The notes under the pieces: model-generated
Seen by the model: the letters and a program-made list of their open reading frames with translations, nothing else
The model's database searches: none
Told to the model about the DNA's origin: nothing
In this document: piece by piece, positions 9,278-19,660 of the stretch
Layout: each line of letters opens with the position of its first letter
Position numbering within the stretch: position 1 is the stretch's first letter
From: Nitrincola alkalilacustris
GTDB taxonomy: Bacteria > Pseudomonadota > Gammaproteobacteria > Pseudomonadales > Balneatricaceae
Length of the DNA stretch: 64,000 nucleotides
Direction of reading: 5' to 3'
Assembly (NCBI RefSeq): GCF_008973755.1
Contig: NZ_WBOM01000006.1
Span: 62,001-126,000 of the forward strand
Program-made: the position numbers and the translations under genes

Positions 9278-9311
9278 GGTGCCTTTAGGGCGCCTTTACG
9301 GCGCCTTTAAG
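9277..9311. repeat. Three tandem 11-bp GG(C/T)GCCTTTA units between prpF and the LysR gene
   Basis: Right after the prpF stop codon, units GGGTGCCTTTA, GGGCGCCTTTA and CGGCGCCTTTA follow one another. The two GGCGCC hexamers (9290-9295 region and the next) can pair with each other across a TTTAC loop, so the repeat could act as a weak terminator between the convergent genes. Function is not clear. Confidence 0.5.
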
Positions 9312-9321
9312 GAGAGCAGGA

Positions 9322-10197
9322 CTATACCTCGCAGAAGTTGATCCACTCCTGCAGTGCCTTACTGAGAAACTTGTGTTGATGCTGTACCAGATAGAACTGC
9401 CTGTCCAGCGGACGGTGGGGCAGTTCCAGCGGTACAAGTGCTCCGCGGCGGATATTGTCCTCCACAGACAGACGGGACAGGCATCCCAGCCCCAGCCCTG
9501 ATTCAACGGCGCGCTTGATCGCTTCAGTATGTTGCAGCTCAAGCGGTGGCTTGAGCTCGGCGATCAGGCCATGCATGGCGCGATCAAATGTCTGGCGCGT
9601 GCCTGATCCGGGTTCGCGCAATATCCAGTCGGCCGCGAGAATCTCCTCATCTGACAGTGACTCCTTACCTGCCAGAGGGTGATCTGGTGCGCAGAATACC
9701 ACCAGCTCATCCTTGGTCCAGGGGGTCAGTGTCAGATCCGGGTGATTCAGTTCACCCTCGATCATGCCCAGATCCAGCTCGAAATTAGCGACTTTTTCAA
9801 TAATACTGGCAGTATTGGCAACCTGCAGGCGTACACTGGCCTGAGGGTAGGCGGCTCGGTATCGGGTCAGAATGCCGACGGCAAGATAGTTGCCTATGGT
9901 CAGGGTGGCACCGATATTGAGTGAGCCTAGAGCAGAGCGTTGTTGCAGGTGCTGCTCCAGTTCACGCGCCTGATCGAGCAGTGCTTCAGCCAGAGGGCGG
10001 ATAGCGCGGCCAAGGTCATTCAGCACCAGTCGTTTGCCGACGCGATCAAAGAGCTGGATTTCGTACTGGTTCTCCAGCTCCTTGAGCGCATTACTCGCAG
10101 CCGACTGCGAGAGATTGAGCTGTTCGGCTGCTCGACTGACGTTGGCGGTGCGGGCGGTTTCGATAAAGACATCCAGTTGGCGCAGGGTAAATTTCAT
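9322..10197 (-). CDS. finR: LysR-family regulator, FinR type
   Basis: The 291-residue protein has an N-terminal winged helix (residues 1-60: MKFTLRQLDVFIETARTANV, then LSQSAASNALKELE) and a periplasmic-binding-like effector domain (about 90-290). It is divergently transcribed from the ferredoxin-NADP reductase gene, the arrangement known for FinR and fprA in Pseudomonas putida, where FinR activates fprA under oxidative stress. The 126-base AT-rich gap between them contains ATTATT...AATAAT dyad elements (10217-10246) suitable for LysR binding. The symbol rests on this context and general similarity. Confidence 0.75.
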   Translation of the reverse strand: MKFTLRQLDVFIETARTANVSRAAEQLNLSQSAASNALKELENQYEIQLFDRVGKRLVLNDLGRAIRPLAEALLDQARELEQHLQQRSALGSLNIGATLTIGNYLAVGILTRYRAAYPQASVRLQVANTASIIEKVANFELDLGMIEGELNHPDLTLTPWTKDELVVFCAPDHPLAGKESLSDEEILAADWILREPGSGTRQTFDRAMHGLIAELKPPLELQHTEAIKRAVESGLGLGCLSRLSVEDNIRRGALVPLELPHRPLDRQFYLVQHQHKFLSKALQEWINFCEV

Positions 10198-10323
10198 AGT
10201 TATAAAATCGATATGGATTATTCAAATTACTCATTTTTTAAATAATAGATAAGTGTTTAAACTATGTGCAAGTACTAATTTCGGCGCGTACAACTTTACA
10301 GCGCGAGACAAGGGGTTTGACGA

Positions 10324-11094
10324 ATGGCTAATCTGCACAAAGAGCGAGTGCTGGATGTACAGCACTGGAATGACACACTGTTCAGCTTCAAGACAACACG
10401 TGATCCCGGTTTCCGTTTCAAAAACGGCCACTTCACGATGCTGGGGCTGGAAGTCGATGGCAAACCTCTGCTGCGTGCCTACAGTATTGCCAGCGCGAAC
10501 TATGAAGAGGAACTCGAGTTCTTCAGCATCAAGGTAGCCGATGGCCCGTTGACCTCACGCCTGCAGCAGATCCAGCCCGGTGATGAGATCTTTATCAGTC
10601 GCAAACCGACCGGCACGCTGCTGACCGATTTCCTGCTACCTGGCAAAAATCTGTATCTGCTGGCCACCGGAACCGGTCTTGCACCCTTCATGAGCATCAT
10701 CAAGGACCCTGAGGTTTATGAAGCTTATGAGAAGGTGATTCTGGTCCATGGCGTGCGCTTCGTCTCAGAGCTGGCATACCAGAAGGATATTACGGAAGTA
10801 CTGCCAAACAATGAGTTCTTTGGTGAGTATATCCAGAACCAATTGCACTACTATCCTACGGTGACCCGTGAGCCTTATGTGAACCAGGGCCGCCTGACCG
10901 ATCTGATGCGCTCCGGCAAGCTGTTTGAAGATCTGGGTATTCCTGCGCCAAACCTGCAGGATGATCGCTTCATGATCTGTGGCAGCCCAGCGATGCTGAA
11001 GGATACAACATCCGTACTCGACGATTGGGGCTTCAAGGAAACACGCCAGGGTGTTCATGGCGAGTATGTGATTGAGCGTGCATTTGTAGACTAA
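10324..11094 (+). CDS. fpr: Ferredoxin--NADP(+) reductase
   Basis: Fpr transfers electrons between NADPH and ferredoxin or flavodoxin through FAD. The 256-residue protein shows the FAD-binding RAYSIAS motif (residues about 58-64), the NADP-binding LLATGTGLAPFMSII segment (about 116-130) and the terminal CGSPAMLKDT and VHGEYVIERAFVD motifs of the single-domain bacterial FNR family. ATG 10324 follows AAGGGG at eight bases. Likely activated by the divergent FinR-type regulator. A hairpin follows at 11140-11166. Confidence 0.95.
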   Translation: MANLHKERVLDVQHWNDTLFSFKTTRDPGFRFKNGHFTMLGLEVDGKPLLRAYSIASANYEEELEFFSIKVADGPLTSRLQQIQPGDEIFISRKPTGTLLTDFLLPGKNLYLLATGTGLAPFMSIIKDPEVYEAYEKVILVHGVRFVSELAYQKDITEVLPNNEFFGEYIQNQLHYYPTVTREPYVNQGRLTDLMRSGKLFEDLGIPAPNLQDDRFMICGSPAMLKDTTSVLDDWGFKETRQGVHGEYVIERAFVD

Positions 11095-11139
11095 GCTCAG
11101 ACCACGTAATCAAACCTCAGTAACACCTCAGTAACCTAT

Positions 11140-11166
11140 CAGGGCTGCTCTTTTCAGAGAGCCCTG
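11140..11166 (+). terminator. Hairpin after fpr
   Basis: CAGGGCT (11140-11146) pairs with AGCCCTG (11160-11166), continued by CTCT/AGAG around a TTTC loop with one bulged G. No strong U-tract follows, so termination is probable but not certain. A direct repeat CCTCAGTAACA/CCTCAGTAACC lies immediately before it. Confidence 0.5.
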
Positions 11167-11314
11167 GTTGAATACAATCACTTTCCCCTCTTGTTACCTT
11201 CCTATAAGCTGTGCTGTTGCGTCAGCTGTGTCATAGTGTATCCAATTCTGGTTATTCGTCTGGCGCTGTTGGAGCGCAGTAAAAGTCTTGTTGGGTTCAG
11301 GGAGTTAATCCGAG

Positions 11315-13153
11315 ATGTTGAGACGTTTTGTATTGCCACTGGTGCTGTTGGTACTGGCCTATGGCTTCTGGGCCAGTTCAGAGTTCAAGGAGGTGGCAGC
11401 TGGGGTCGCTTTATTTCTGTTTGGCATGATGTGTCTGGAGGAGGGGTTCAAGGCCTTTACCGGCGGCACACTCGAAGTGCTGTTGCGTAAATCCACCGAC
11501 CGGCTCTGGAAGAGCCTTGCCTTTGGTATTGGTAGTACAGCCCTGATGCAGTCAAGTACGCTGGTATCGCTGGTGACCATCTCTTTCGTCAGTGCCGAGA
11601 TGATAACGCTAGCAGGCGGCATTGGTATCATCATCGGTGCCAACCTTGGCACCACCACCGGCGCTTGGCTGATTGCGGGTCTGGGGCTGCGTATCGATAT
11701 CGGTGGCTATGCCATGCCGATGCTGGTGTTTGGCGTCATCTTCATGTTGCAGAAAAGCAAAAGCCTCAAAGGGGTGGGTTATCTGCTGCTGGGAGTGGGT
11801 TTCCTGTTCCTTGGTATCCACTTCATGAAGGAGGGGTTTGAGGCGCTGCAACAGGGCTTTGATCTCTCTGCCTTTGCTGTATCCGGTTATGCCGGGGTGC
11901 TTCTTTTCACGCTGATCGGCATGCTGATCACCGTGATCATGCAGTCGAGTCATGCCACGCTGCTGGTGATTCTCACGGCCCTGGCGGCAGGGCAGGTGAG
12001 TTATGAGAATGCTTTGGCTCTGGCGATAGGCGCCAACCTTGGTAGCGCCATCACGACGGCACTGGGTGGGATGGCTGCAAACCTGGGTGGCAAGCGACTT
12101 GCGTTTGCACACCTGGGGTTCAATCTGATGACTGCGGCTGTGGGCATTCTCTTCATCAATCAGCTTGCCTGGCTGGTGGATCATGTTGCTGCGCTGATAG
12201 GTATTGCTGAACAGGATCACATGCTTAAACTGGCACTGTTCCACACCCTGTTCAATCTGGTTGGTGTGCTCCTGATTCTGCCGGTGGTGAAGCAGTTCGA
12301 GCAGTTGCTGATGCACTATGTCACCTTCACCCCATCCGGATCCGAGAAGCCGCTTTATCTCTACCCTGATGCTCTGGATACGCCGAGCACTGCTGTTGCC
12401 GCCGTGCGCAAGGAGGTCGAGCACCTGTTTGATAATGCCTGGGGATTGCTGGCACATGGCCTTAGTCTGCGGCGCAGTGTGATCGACTCGGAGGACTCGC
12501 TGTCCGAAGCGGTGAAATACACGCGCCGTATCATGTCATTGGATGTGGATGATCTCTATGAGCAGAAAATCAAAAGCCTGCACAGCGACATCGTCTCCTT
12601 CATCGGTGAGGCTCAGTCGCGTGAGACGACTCAGGTTAGTTCTGAGGAGCTGTATCGGTTGCGCCAGGCTAGCCGTGATATTGTCGAAGCGATCAAGGCG
12701 ATGAAGCATCTGCATAAGAACCTGAGTCGATATGGCATGTCTCCAAACCCTGCCATTCGTGAACGCTACGACTCCATGCGCCTGGTAGTGGCGAGGTTAT
12801 TGCGTGAGTTACGCCAGTTACGTAAAGCAGAACCTGAGGATGTCACAAATTTGTCATTGGACGCGCTGAGGGTTTCTCTGCAAAAATCCAGTCGCTCGCT
12901 GATGGATGAGATAGATGAGATGATCCGCCATCGGCGCTTTACAGCCAGTGTTGCGACTTCGATCATGAATGATGAGGCCTATGCGCATGATGTTTGTCAG
13001 AATTTGATTGACGCAGCGCAGGTGTTGTTCTCATCGGCCACGTCAAATGTTGACGATCTGCTATCTCTGGACGAACATGAAATTCAGAGTATGGCGTCAG
13101 CAGTGCAACCAGACAAGCAGCCTCAGGATCAATCAGGTGAATCGCGCTCATGA
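11315..13153 (+). CDS. Na/Pi-cotransporter family protein with C-terminal PhoU-like region
   Basis: The first ~330 residues are strongly hydrophobic with about nine segments and the two inverted-repeat signatures of the NptA/YjbB family, LMQSSTLVSLVTISF (residues ~67-81) and IMQSSHATLLVILTAL (~206-221). Residues ~350-600 are helical and charged, as in PhoU-like tails of this family. Such proteins move phosphate, often outward, with sodium; direction is not readable here. The stop overlaps the start of a small coiled-coil gene by four bases (ATGA), so the two are co-translated. Confidence 0.88.
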   Translation: MLRRFVLPLVLLVLAYGFWASSEFKEVAAGVALFLFGMMCLEEGFKAFTGGTLEVLLRKSTDRLWKSLAFGIGSTALMQSSTLVSLVTISFVSAEMITLAGGIGIIIGANLGTTTGAWLIAGLGLRIDIGGYAMPMLVFGVIFMLQKSKSLKGVGYLLLGVGFLFLGIHFMKEGFEALQQGFDLSAFAVSGYAGVLLFTLIGMLITVIMQSSHATLLVILTALAAGQVSYENALALAIGANLGSAITTALGGMAANLGGKRLAFAHLGFNLMTAAVGILFINQLAWLVDHVAALIGIAEQDHMLKLALFHTLFNLVGVLLILPVVKQFEQLLMHYVTFTPSGSEKPLYLYPDALDTPSTAVAAVRKEVEHLFDNAWGLLAHGLSLRRSVIDSEDSLSEAVKYTRRIMSLDVDDLYEQKIKSLHSDIVSFIGEAQSRETTQVSSEELYRLRQASRDIVEAIKAMKHLHKNLSRYGMSPNPAIRERYDSMRLVVARLLRELRQLRKAEPEDVTNLSLDALRVSLQKSSRSLMDEIDEMIRHRRFTASVATSIMNDEAYAHDVCQNLIDAAQVLFSSATSNVDDLLSLDEHEIQSMASAVQPDKQPQDQSGESRS

Positions 13154-13419
13154 AAACCAAGAACCTACTGTCACGCTTGACCCGATTTCTGGATGCGGAT
13201 ACCAAAACGCAGCAGAAAGAGATTAAATCGATCCGTGAACTGCTGAAAAAACTGAAGCAGAAAGAGCGCGATCTGAAGGAAAAGCTCGATAAGCGTCCTG
13301 ATCGTGAGGATGCGGATGATATCCGCATCAAACTGGATGTGATTTATGCCCAGCGCTTGAAGGGTCTTGATCGTGTGAAGCAGCTCAAGGAGGAGTGCAA
13401 GGGTAAAGACAAGGAGTAG
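13150..13419 (+). CDS. Small highly charged coiled-coil protein
   Basis: This 89-residue protein is almost entirely Lys, Glu, Asp, Arg and Leu in heptad-like spacing (for example IRELLKKLKQKERDLKEKL), so it is predicted to be one long coiled coil without membrane segments. Its ATG overlaps the transporter stop (ATGA), which implies a linked role, perhaps as partner of the transporter's PhoU-like region. I do not recognise the family and assign no function. Confidence 0.7.
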   Translation: MKTKNLLSRLTRFLDADTKTQQKEIKSIRELLKKLKQKERDLKEKLDKRPDREDADDIRIKLDVIYAQRLKGLDRVKQLKEECKGKDKE

Positions 13420-13496
13420 ATTTGCCTTTAGCATGTGGCCTTGGCGGCAACTTTGCCGTAATGACAGTTGTGTAAACAGCCAGGGAAAAAGGTCAC

Positions 13497-14600
13497 ATGC
13501 TACGCCGTATTATTCTTCTTATTTCTCCTCTCGTGTTACTGACCCTGTGGCTGCTGGTTCAGCAGCCGCAACAGGAGGGAGAATGGCACCCCTTACAGAC
13601 CCGGTTGCCTGTTATAGCGCAGCAGGGCGATGATTACCTCATCCGTGATATTCGTAACTTTCGCTATCAGGCTGATGACATGCCGGCTTCTGCCGATTAT
13701 TTCGATCACAGTTACAACACCGAGCAGCTGCAGCGCGTCTGGTTTGGGCTGTCTCACTTTTCTGATCATGGCTTTGCACACGCATTTCTCAGCTTTGAAT
13801 TTGCCAATGAAGATCCGGAGCAGGAAGCGGATTTTCTGGTTGCTTCCGTTGAGGCGAGACTGCGTCCAGATCAGCAGTACAGCCCCTTTGCCGGCTTATT
13901 GCGCCAGTACAATCGCATGATCGTGTTGGGTACGGAGGCAGATATCATCGGTCTGCGCAGTCATGTACGGGGTGAGCGGGTTCATCTGTATGAGATGACG
14001 CTGACGCCTGAGCAGCAACAGCATCTGTTTCGCGGCATGATGAGCGATGCCGCCAGTCTCAGCCATACACCTGCTTTCTACAATACTCTCCTGCACAACT
14101 GTGTCACGAGCCTTCTGCGCCATGATCCGGATTACCGGGTCTGGCGGCACCTGTTTGATTACAGGGTATTGCTGCCTGGCTTTGGTGACGGGTTTGCGCA
14201 GGACAAGGGGTGGCTTGCGCAGGATATTGCGCTTGATCAACTGCGCTCCGAGAGCAGGATCGCACAGCAGCATGATCCAAGGGAAAACAATTTCTCAGCA
14301 CTGATCCGAGCTCGTGCCTATCTGGATCTGACACTGGAAAATCTGGTTGCGCAACAAAGTGCCTGGCAGCATCGCCTTGTCAGAACACAGGGGGTGTTGC
14401 GTCATCATCCCGATCCCTTGCACTACTGGATCGAGGATGAGCGCTACAATCGTGTTGAGCTCTTTCCAAAAGAGCTGGCCGCACCCTTTCTGGGTCAGGC
14501 TGTTGAGGTGGAGGGGCGCTTCCGGTTTGATCCCGAGGTCGGGCGAGCTGTGCATCTGGACCGTATCATCCCGGCTTCTGATAGCCGGTTCCCTGATTGA
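13497..14600 (+). CDS. DUF4105 (Lnb N-terminal-like) periplasmic protein
   Basis: The 367-residue protein has an N-terminal membrane anchor or signal (MLRRIILLISPLVLLTLWLL). The DUF4105 core spans about residues 35-250: YNTEQLQRVWFGLSHF, then HAFLSFEF and YNTLLHNCVTSLLRHD. The Asn-Cys motif in the last segment is the conserved cysteine of this family, which resembles papain-like NlpC/P60 enzymes. Substrate is unknown, but envelope location is likely. It follows the transporter pair by 77 bases and may share their transcript. Confidence 0.75.
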   Translation: MLRRIILLISPLVLLTLWLLVQQPQQEGEWHPLQTRLPVIAQQGDDYLIRDIRNFRYQADDMPASADYFDHSYNTEQLQRVWFGLSHFSDHGFAHAFLSFEFANEDPEQEADFLVASVEARLRPDQQYSPFAGLLRQYNRMIVLGTEADIIGLRSHVRGERVHLYEMTLTPEQQQHLFRGMMSDAASLSHTPAFYNTLLHNCVTSLLRHDPDYRVWRHLFDYRVLLPGFGDGFAQDKGWLAQDIALDQLRSESRIAQQHDPRENNFSALIRARAYLDLTLENLVAQQSAWQHRLVRTQGVLRHHPDPLHYWIEDERYNRVELFPKELAAPFLGQAVEVEGRFRFDPEVGRAVHLDRIIPASDSRFPD

Positions 14601-14601
14601 T

Positions 14602-14619
14602 TCAGTTGCCTTCAACTGA
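14602..14619 (+). terminator. Small hairpin after the DUF4105 gene
   Basis: TCAGTTG (14602-14608) pairs with CAACTGA (14613-14619) across a CCTT loop, directly after the stop codon. No clear U-tract follows; weak candidate. Confidence 0.35.
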
Positions 14620-14784
14620 CCAGCTTATCAGGCTATCGGCCGGTATGTTCAGCCCTTGATGCTATCAGGCAGCAAGAAGAGCTGTGCTGTCGTACTGAGT
14701 TAGCAGCAAGACGTATGGGATAACTGCAAATACTCCAGTAAGAGCTATAGTGATGAAATTCGATTTACTGGTGAGGCTCATACA

Positions 14785-16740
14785 GTGAAAATAAGAACAA
14801 AATTGATTCTGGCTTTTATCGCATTGGCGGTACTGCCTATTGTGATCATATCTGTTGTGGTGGTTACCAACCTGCGTATGCAGGCTGAGGAAGTTTTCCA
14901 AACCAGTACAACACGCGAAATCCGTCAGATAGACAATGCAATGCAGGTCTATTTTGATGCCATCGATAAAAGTGTCCATTTCCTCGCCAGTCATCCGCTG
15001 GTGGCCCAGGTCGATTCAGGTATCACCAATTATCTGACAAGCGCCGAGATGGTCATGGCGCCTGATAAGGCCGGGGGGATAGAGCAGGAGGTGTTTGAGC
15101 TTTTCAACCATTTTGCGGCCACTCATCCAGGCCTGGCGTATGTGTATATGGGTACGGTGGAGGGATCATACATCCAGTGGCCTCTCGGCAGCGTATCAGC
15201 ACGTTACGATCCACGTCAGCGTCCATGGTATCAGGCCGCGATGGCACAACCCGATGTGCCCGTCAGAACCTCAGCCTATTACTGGGAGCCAGACGATGCC
15301 GTGATTGTCAGTACTGTCATGAGCACGGCCAATCAGTTGGGCAGACAGGGCGGAGCAATAGGTCTGGATGTGTCGCTGGGGCAACTGACTGCGATGGTGC
15401 GTGATATCAAGTTGGGTGAAACCGGTTACCTGATGCTGCTTGAGGCCAGTGGCAATATTCTGGTCGATGCAGCTAACCCGGAGCATAACTTCAAGAATAT
15501 TCAGGAGCTTTCAGCAGATTATCGGTCATTGTTTGAAGCCGCAGAAGGGGGCGAGCGTATCCGCTTGTCGGGCAAGGATTATATGGTGGCAGTCTATGAG
15601 TCTCCGGGACTGGGTTGGCGCTATATCGGTCTGATTGAGCATGGTGAAGTGATGGCACCTGCTAATCGGATGATAGGCTTTCTGTCGCTGATAGTTCTGG
15701 CAATGGTGCTGCTCTTTTCGCTCATCGGTAAGCTGACGGCAGATGTGATTGTCCGGCCGATCCGGGCAGTTTCTGCCAGTCTCAAGGAGATCGCTCAGGG
15801 CGAGGGGGATCTGACCCGTGAGTTGTCGGTCAAGGGCAAGGATGAGCTGGCTGAGCTGGCGAACTGGTTTAACCTCTTCCTGAAGACTATCCGTAATCTG
15901 GTATCTGAGATTACGAAAAGTGCAGAAGGGTTGAAGATGTCCTCTGCAGAATCAACCAAATTGTCGCATGATATGACAGATACTGCCGGGCGGCAGGGGC
16001 ACTCTGTTGATATGGTTTCAACTGCGTTTCATGAAATGGTGGCCACAGCGAATGAGGTGGCCAAGTCCTGCAGCAATGCGGCCCAGGCAGCTGATACGGG
16101 CTATCATGAAGCGCAGGATGGCCAGGCCAGCATCAATATGGCTGTGACTGAAGTGGGCCGACTCAGCACTGAGATTGAAGATTCCGTCAGTGCGATTGTG
16201 CAACTGGAGGAGGACTCCCGAAATATCAACCTGATACTGGATACCATTCGTGGTGTGGCCGAACAGACCAATCTGTTGGCGCTCAATGCGGCTATTGAGG
16301 CGGCTCGTGCTGGTGATCATGGCAGAGGGTTTGCCGTCGTGGCAGATGAGGTGCGTGGACTTGCACAAAGGACGGCTCAGTCCACCGAGGAGATCAATGC
16401 TCTGCTTAACAAGCTTAATACGCGTACTACCCACGTGAGTCAGCGCATGTCTGCCAGCCAGCAGGCAACAGAAAAAACGGTTGCCAGCATCCAGGCGGTA
16501 AGTGAAAGCTTTGATCGTGTCAGAACTTCCGTGGATATGATCCGCGATATGAATACTCAGATCGCGGCAGCGGCAGAAGAGCAGCATCAGGTGGCTGAAG
16601 AGATCAATCGCCATATTGCAGAGGTCAATGGTGATGCACAGCGAGTGAATGAAATGTCGGAGCAGGTCAGGGACACCTCGACATCACTTGCAAGATTGTC
16701 CCAACAATTGGATAGTCTCGTCAAAGCATTCAAAACCTGA
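14785..16740 (+). CDS. Methyl-accepting chemotaxis protein with periplasmic dCache domain
   Basis: The 651-residue chemoreceptor has a first membrane helix at about residues 7-28, a periplasmic double-Cache sensor (about 35-290, with [11 protein letters not shown] and [15 protein letters not shown]), a second helix at about 298-318, a HAMP domain ([19 protein letters not shown]) and a long signalling domain whose tip [20 protein letters not shown] lies near residue 521. dCache sensors usually bind amino acids, organic acids or amines. There is no C-terminal pentapeptide for CheR/CheB tethering. The GTG start at 14785 is supported by GGTGAGG upstream. Confidence 0.95.
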   Translation: MKIRTKLILAFIALAVLPIVIISVVVVTNLRMQAEEVFQTSTTREIRQIDNAMQVYFDAIDKSVHFLASHPLVAQVDSGITNYLTSAEMVMAPDKAGGIEQEVFELFNHFAATHPGLAYVYMGTVEGSYIQWPLGSVSARYDPRQRPWYQAAMAQPDVPVRTSAYYWEPDDAVIVSTVMSTANQLGRQGGAIGLDVSLGQLTAMVRDIKLGETGYLMLLEASGNILVDAANPEHNFKNIQELSADYRSLFEAAEGGERIRLSGKDYMVAVYESPGLGWRYIGLIEHGEVMAPANRMIGFLSLIVLAMVLLFSLIGKLTADVIVRPIRAVSASLKEIAQGEGDLTRELSVKGKDELAELANWFNLFLKTIRNLVSEITKSAEGLKMSSAESTKLSHDMTDTAGRQGHSVDMVSTAFHEMVATANEVAKSCSNAAQAADTGYHEAQDGQASINMAVTEVGRLSTEIEDSVSAIVQLEEDSRNINLILDTIRGVAEQTNLLALNAAIEAARAGDHGRGFAVVADEVRGLAQRTAQSTEEINALLNKLNTRTTHVSQRMSASQQATEKTVASIQAVSESFDRVRTSVDMIRDMNTQIAAAAEEQHQVAEEINRHIAEVNGDAQRVNEMSEQVRDTSTSLARLSQQLDSLVKAFKT

Positions 16741-16782
16741 TGGATCGGAAACTGTCCATCAGCATGACATGAGGACAGAGTT

Positions 16783-18261
16783 TTGGACGATAGCAGGGAT
16801 CTGGAGCTGATATTGCGTTCGCGCACACCATTGGTGGTGGTCGAAACCCATGAAGAGGCCCGCGTACTGGAACTGCTGCTGGGCCTTTCTCAGCGCATGA
16901 TGGCGCAGCTCTATCGCTGGTCGGTGACCGAAGGATTGCGCCGACTGGACAAGGATATGGCAGCACAACGGCACAATATTGAACCCGCCGCCGTGCTGGG
17001 TCATATTCGCAGTGCAAAGACAGCGGGGCTTTATGTACTGCTGGACTTTCATCCCTATCTGAGTGATCCGATCAATGTACGCATGCTCAAGGATATTGCA
17101 CTGGAGTGCGAGCAGTGGGGTGCAACGATCATTCTGCTCAGTCACGAGATACAGCTGCCGGGAGAGCTGACACGCTACAGTGCCCGGTTTGAGCTCTCAC
17201 TTCCTGGTCCGGATGCACTGCGGCGCATCATCAATGAGGTGGCCCGAGAGTGGGGCGCACAGAACGTCGGCAAGCGTGTGCGTGCCGATGCCGCAGCGGT
17301 GGATATGCTGGTGCGCAATCTGGCAGGGCTGCCGCTGCTGGATGCTCGTCGGCTGATACGTAATGCGATCTATCTGGACGGCGCCATCACGCAGGAGGAT
17401 ATTCCTGCCGTGATGCAGGCCAAGTACCGCCTGCTGGAGGGTGATGGGGCACTGTCATTTGAATATGATACTGCGCGTTTTTCCGATCTGGGCGGTATGA
17501 AACACCTCAAGTCGTGGTTGCAGCGTCGCGCTGCCTCTTTCAGTGGATCTCCACCGCCGGGGCTGGAGCCACCCAAAGGCATCTTGTTGCTGGGTGTACA
17601 GGGGTGTGGCAAAAGCCTCGCGGCGAAGTCCGTTGCAGGCAGTTTTGGCGTGCCCCTGTTGAGACTTGATTTCGGCACCCTGTACAACAAATACCATGGT
17701 GAAACTGAGCGTAACCTGCGTGATGCCTTGCGCACGGCAGAGGTGATGGCGCCCTGTGTGCTCTGGATGGATGAGATAGAAAAGGGGATAGGCACTGACA
17801 GCAGCGAAGGTTCGGGACCCTCCAGACGTGTACTGGGGGCGCTGCTGACCTGGATGGCTGAGCGTACCGATCAGGTATTTATGGTCGCGACGGCCAATGA
17901 TATTGCAGCCTTGCCACCGGAGCTGGTGCGTAAGGGCCGCTTTGATGAGATCTTTTTTGTTGATCTGCCCGATGCTGCAGCCAGGCTGACCATTCTCGAG
18001 GTGCATCTGAAACGCCGTAACCTTGACCCGGCCAGCTTTGATCTGACACTGCTGGTGTCGGCGTCGGAAGGATTTTCGGGTGCGGAGCTGGAGCAGGCAG
18101 TGGTATCTGCGCTCTATGAATCCTACGGAACAGGCCAGCCTGTGAATGCAAATATGCTGCTGCATGAACTGCGGCGCACGCGACCTTTGTCAGTCGTGAT
18201 GGCTGAAAAAATCGAGGCGCTGCGGCGCTGGGCAGCAGAGCGAACAGTCCCGGCGGACTGA
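16783..18261 (+). CDS. Ycf46-like AAA ATPase
   Basis: The 492-residue protein has an N-terminal domain (about 1-220) that begins with [20 protein letters not shown] and resembles the amino-terminal region of Ycf46, and a C-terminal AAA module. Walker A is GVQGCGKS with Lys277; Walker B is [11 protein letters not shown] with Asp330/Glu331; [11 protein letters not shown] and [20 protein letters not shown] carry the second region of homology and arginine finger. In cyanobacteria Ycf46 affects inorganic carbon use; in gammaproteobacteria the role is unknown to me. TTG start follows GAGGACAG. It lies 42 bases after the chemoreceptor. Confidence 0.85.
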   Translation: MDDSRDLELILRSRTPLVVVETHEEARVLELLLGLSQRMMAQLYRWSVTEGLRRLDKDMAAQRHNIEPAAVLGHIRSAKTAGLYVLLDFHPYLSDPINVRMLKDIALECEQWGATIILLSHEIQLPGELTRYSARFELSLPGPDALRRIINEVAREWGAQNVGKRVRADAAAVDMLVRNLAGLPLLDARRLIRNAIYLDGAITQEDIPAVMQAKYRLLEGDGALSFEYDTARFSDLGGMKHLKSWLQRRAASFSGSPPPGLEPPKGILLLGVQGCGKSLAAKSVAGSFGVPLLRLDFGTLYNKYHGETERNLRDALRTAEVMAPCVLWMDEIEKGIGTDSSEGSGPSRRVLGALLTWMAERTDQVFMVATANDIAALPPELVRKGRFDEIFFVDLPDAAARLTILEVHLKRRNLDPASFDLTLLVSASEGFSGAELEQAVVSALYESYGTGQPVNANMLLHELRRTRPLSVVMAEKIEALRRWAAERTVPAD

Positions 18262-18275
18262 CGCTCTGACGGGCA

Positions 18276-19571
18276 TCAGTGCAGCTTCAGGCGGGGTTTT
18301 AGAATCCGGTTGACCCTTTCCACAACGGTCATCAGGATGGTTCTGATCCAGCCATGCAGCGCCAGCTGGTGCATGCGGTAGAGTGAGATGTAAACCACCC
18401 GCGCAATCCTGCCCTCGATCATCATACTGCCGCGGGTCAGGTTGCCCATAAGACTACCGACGGTGCTGTAGTGGCTCAGTGAGATCAATGAACCATGGTC
18501 TTTGTACTTGAAGGGCTTTTGTGGTTTCCCGCTCAGGCAGGCGACCAGGTTCTTGTACACCAGCGTCGCCATCTGGTGCGCTGACTGTGCCCTGGGTGGC
18601 ACCCAGCCACCATCAGGTAGCGGGCAGGCAGCACAGTCACCCAATACATACAGATGAGGGTCATTGCTTACCTGGAGCGAGGGTGTCACGACTATCTGGT
18701 TGTTACGGCTCAGCTCCAGCCCCTCAATATCACGCAGAAAATCCGGAGCCTTGATACCTGCTGCCCAGACCATCAGATCAGCATGAATCTGATCACATGT
18801 CTGCGTATGCATCACCCCTTTCTCAGCCTTGACGATCTGTGCTCCCTCTCTGATATCTACGCCCAGCTTGGCCAGCTCATCACGGGCTGATGCAGCGATT
18901 CTGGGGGGCAGAGCAGGCAGAATACGCGTGCCGGCTTCCAGCAGCGTGATCTGGAGATGGTCAAGCGTCACCTTTTCCAGCCCATACACCTTGAACAGCT
19001 CCGCCGCATTGAACAGCTCGGCAGCCAGTTCTACCCCTGTAGCGCCACCGCCGACAATCGCAATGCGCAGGCGCGCTTGTGGATCGGTTTCCAGTTGCTG
19101 ATTAAGGCGCAGAAAACCATTCACCAGACGTTGCCTGAACCGCTCGGCCTGTTGTGGACTGTCCAGATACATGCAGTGCTGGGCTATACCCTCAATACCG
19201 AAATCATTCGACACAGATCCGATTGCCAGCACCAGATAGTCATAGCTGAGTGTGCGCTCGGGCAGTATCTCCTGGCCTTCACTGCTGGTCAGCGCCGACA
19301 GTGTGATGGTTCTGGCTTCGCGGTCAACCTGACTCAGACTACCCAATACGAACCGGAAGTGGTGGTTGTGAGCATGGGCACGGTAACTGATCTCGTCGGT
19401 TCCTGTGTCCAGTGATCCGGTGGCTACCTCATGCAGCAAGGGTTTCCAGATATGGGTCTGGTTGCGATCAACCAGGGTTATTTCAGCTTTTTTACGCCGA
19501 CCGAGCTTGCGCCCGAGTCGGGTAGCCAGCTCCAGACCGCCGGCTCCGCCTCCAACTACTATGATATGCAT
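18276..19571 (-). CDS. ndh: NADH:quinone oxidoreductase type II
   Basis: This 431-residue flavoprotein passes electrons from NADH to the quinone pool without pumping protons. The FAD-binding Rossmann motif [16 protein letters not shown] is at residues 5-20 and the NADH-binding motif [16 protein letters not shown] at about 171-186. [11 protein letters not shown] and the quinone-site [12 protein letters not shown]-like segment (here [12 protein letters not shown]) complete the family pattern. The C-terminus has an amphipathic, basic tail suited to membrane association. Converges with the AAA gene. Its upstream region contains the structured element at 19661-19765. Confidence 0.95.
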   Translation of the reverse strand: MHIIVVGGGAGGLELATRLGRKLGRRKKAEITLVDRNQTHIWKPLLHEVATGSLDTGTDEISYRAHAHNHHFRFVLGSLSQVDREARTITLSALTSSEGQEILPERTLSYDYLVLAIGSVSNDFGIEGIAQHCMYLDSPQQAERFRQRLVNGFLRLNQQLETDPQARLRIAIVGGGATGVELAAELFNAAELFKVYGLEKVTLDHLQITLLEAGTRILPALPPRIAASARDELAKLGVDIREGAQIVKAEKGVMHTQTCDQIHADLMVWAAGIKAPDFLRDIEGLELSRNNQIVVTPSLQVSNDPHLYVLGDCAACPLPDGGWVPPRAQSAHQMATLVYKNLVACLSGKPQKPFKYKDHGSLISLSHYSTVGSLMGNLTRGSMMIEGRIARVVYISLYRMHQLALHGWIRTILMTVVERVNRILKPRLKLH

Positions 19572-19660
19572 TGTTTTATGCTCTTGCAGATAGTGAAACC
19601 TGTGCGCTGCCTGATCGATGGCGGGGGATAAGCACCCGGATGTTGTGTCAGGTCAGCTTG

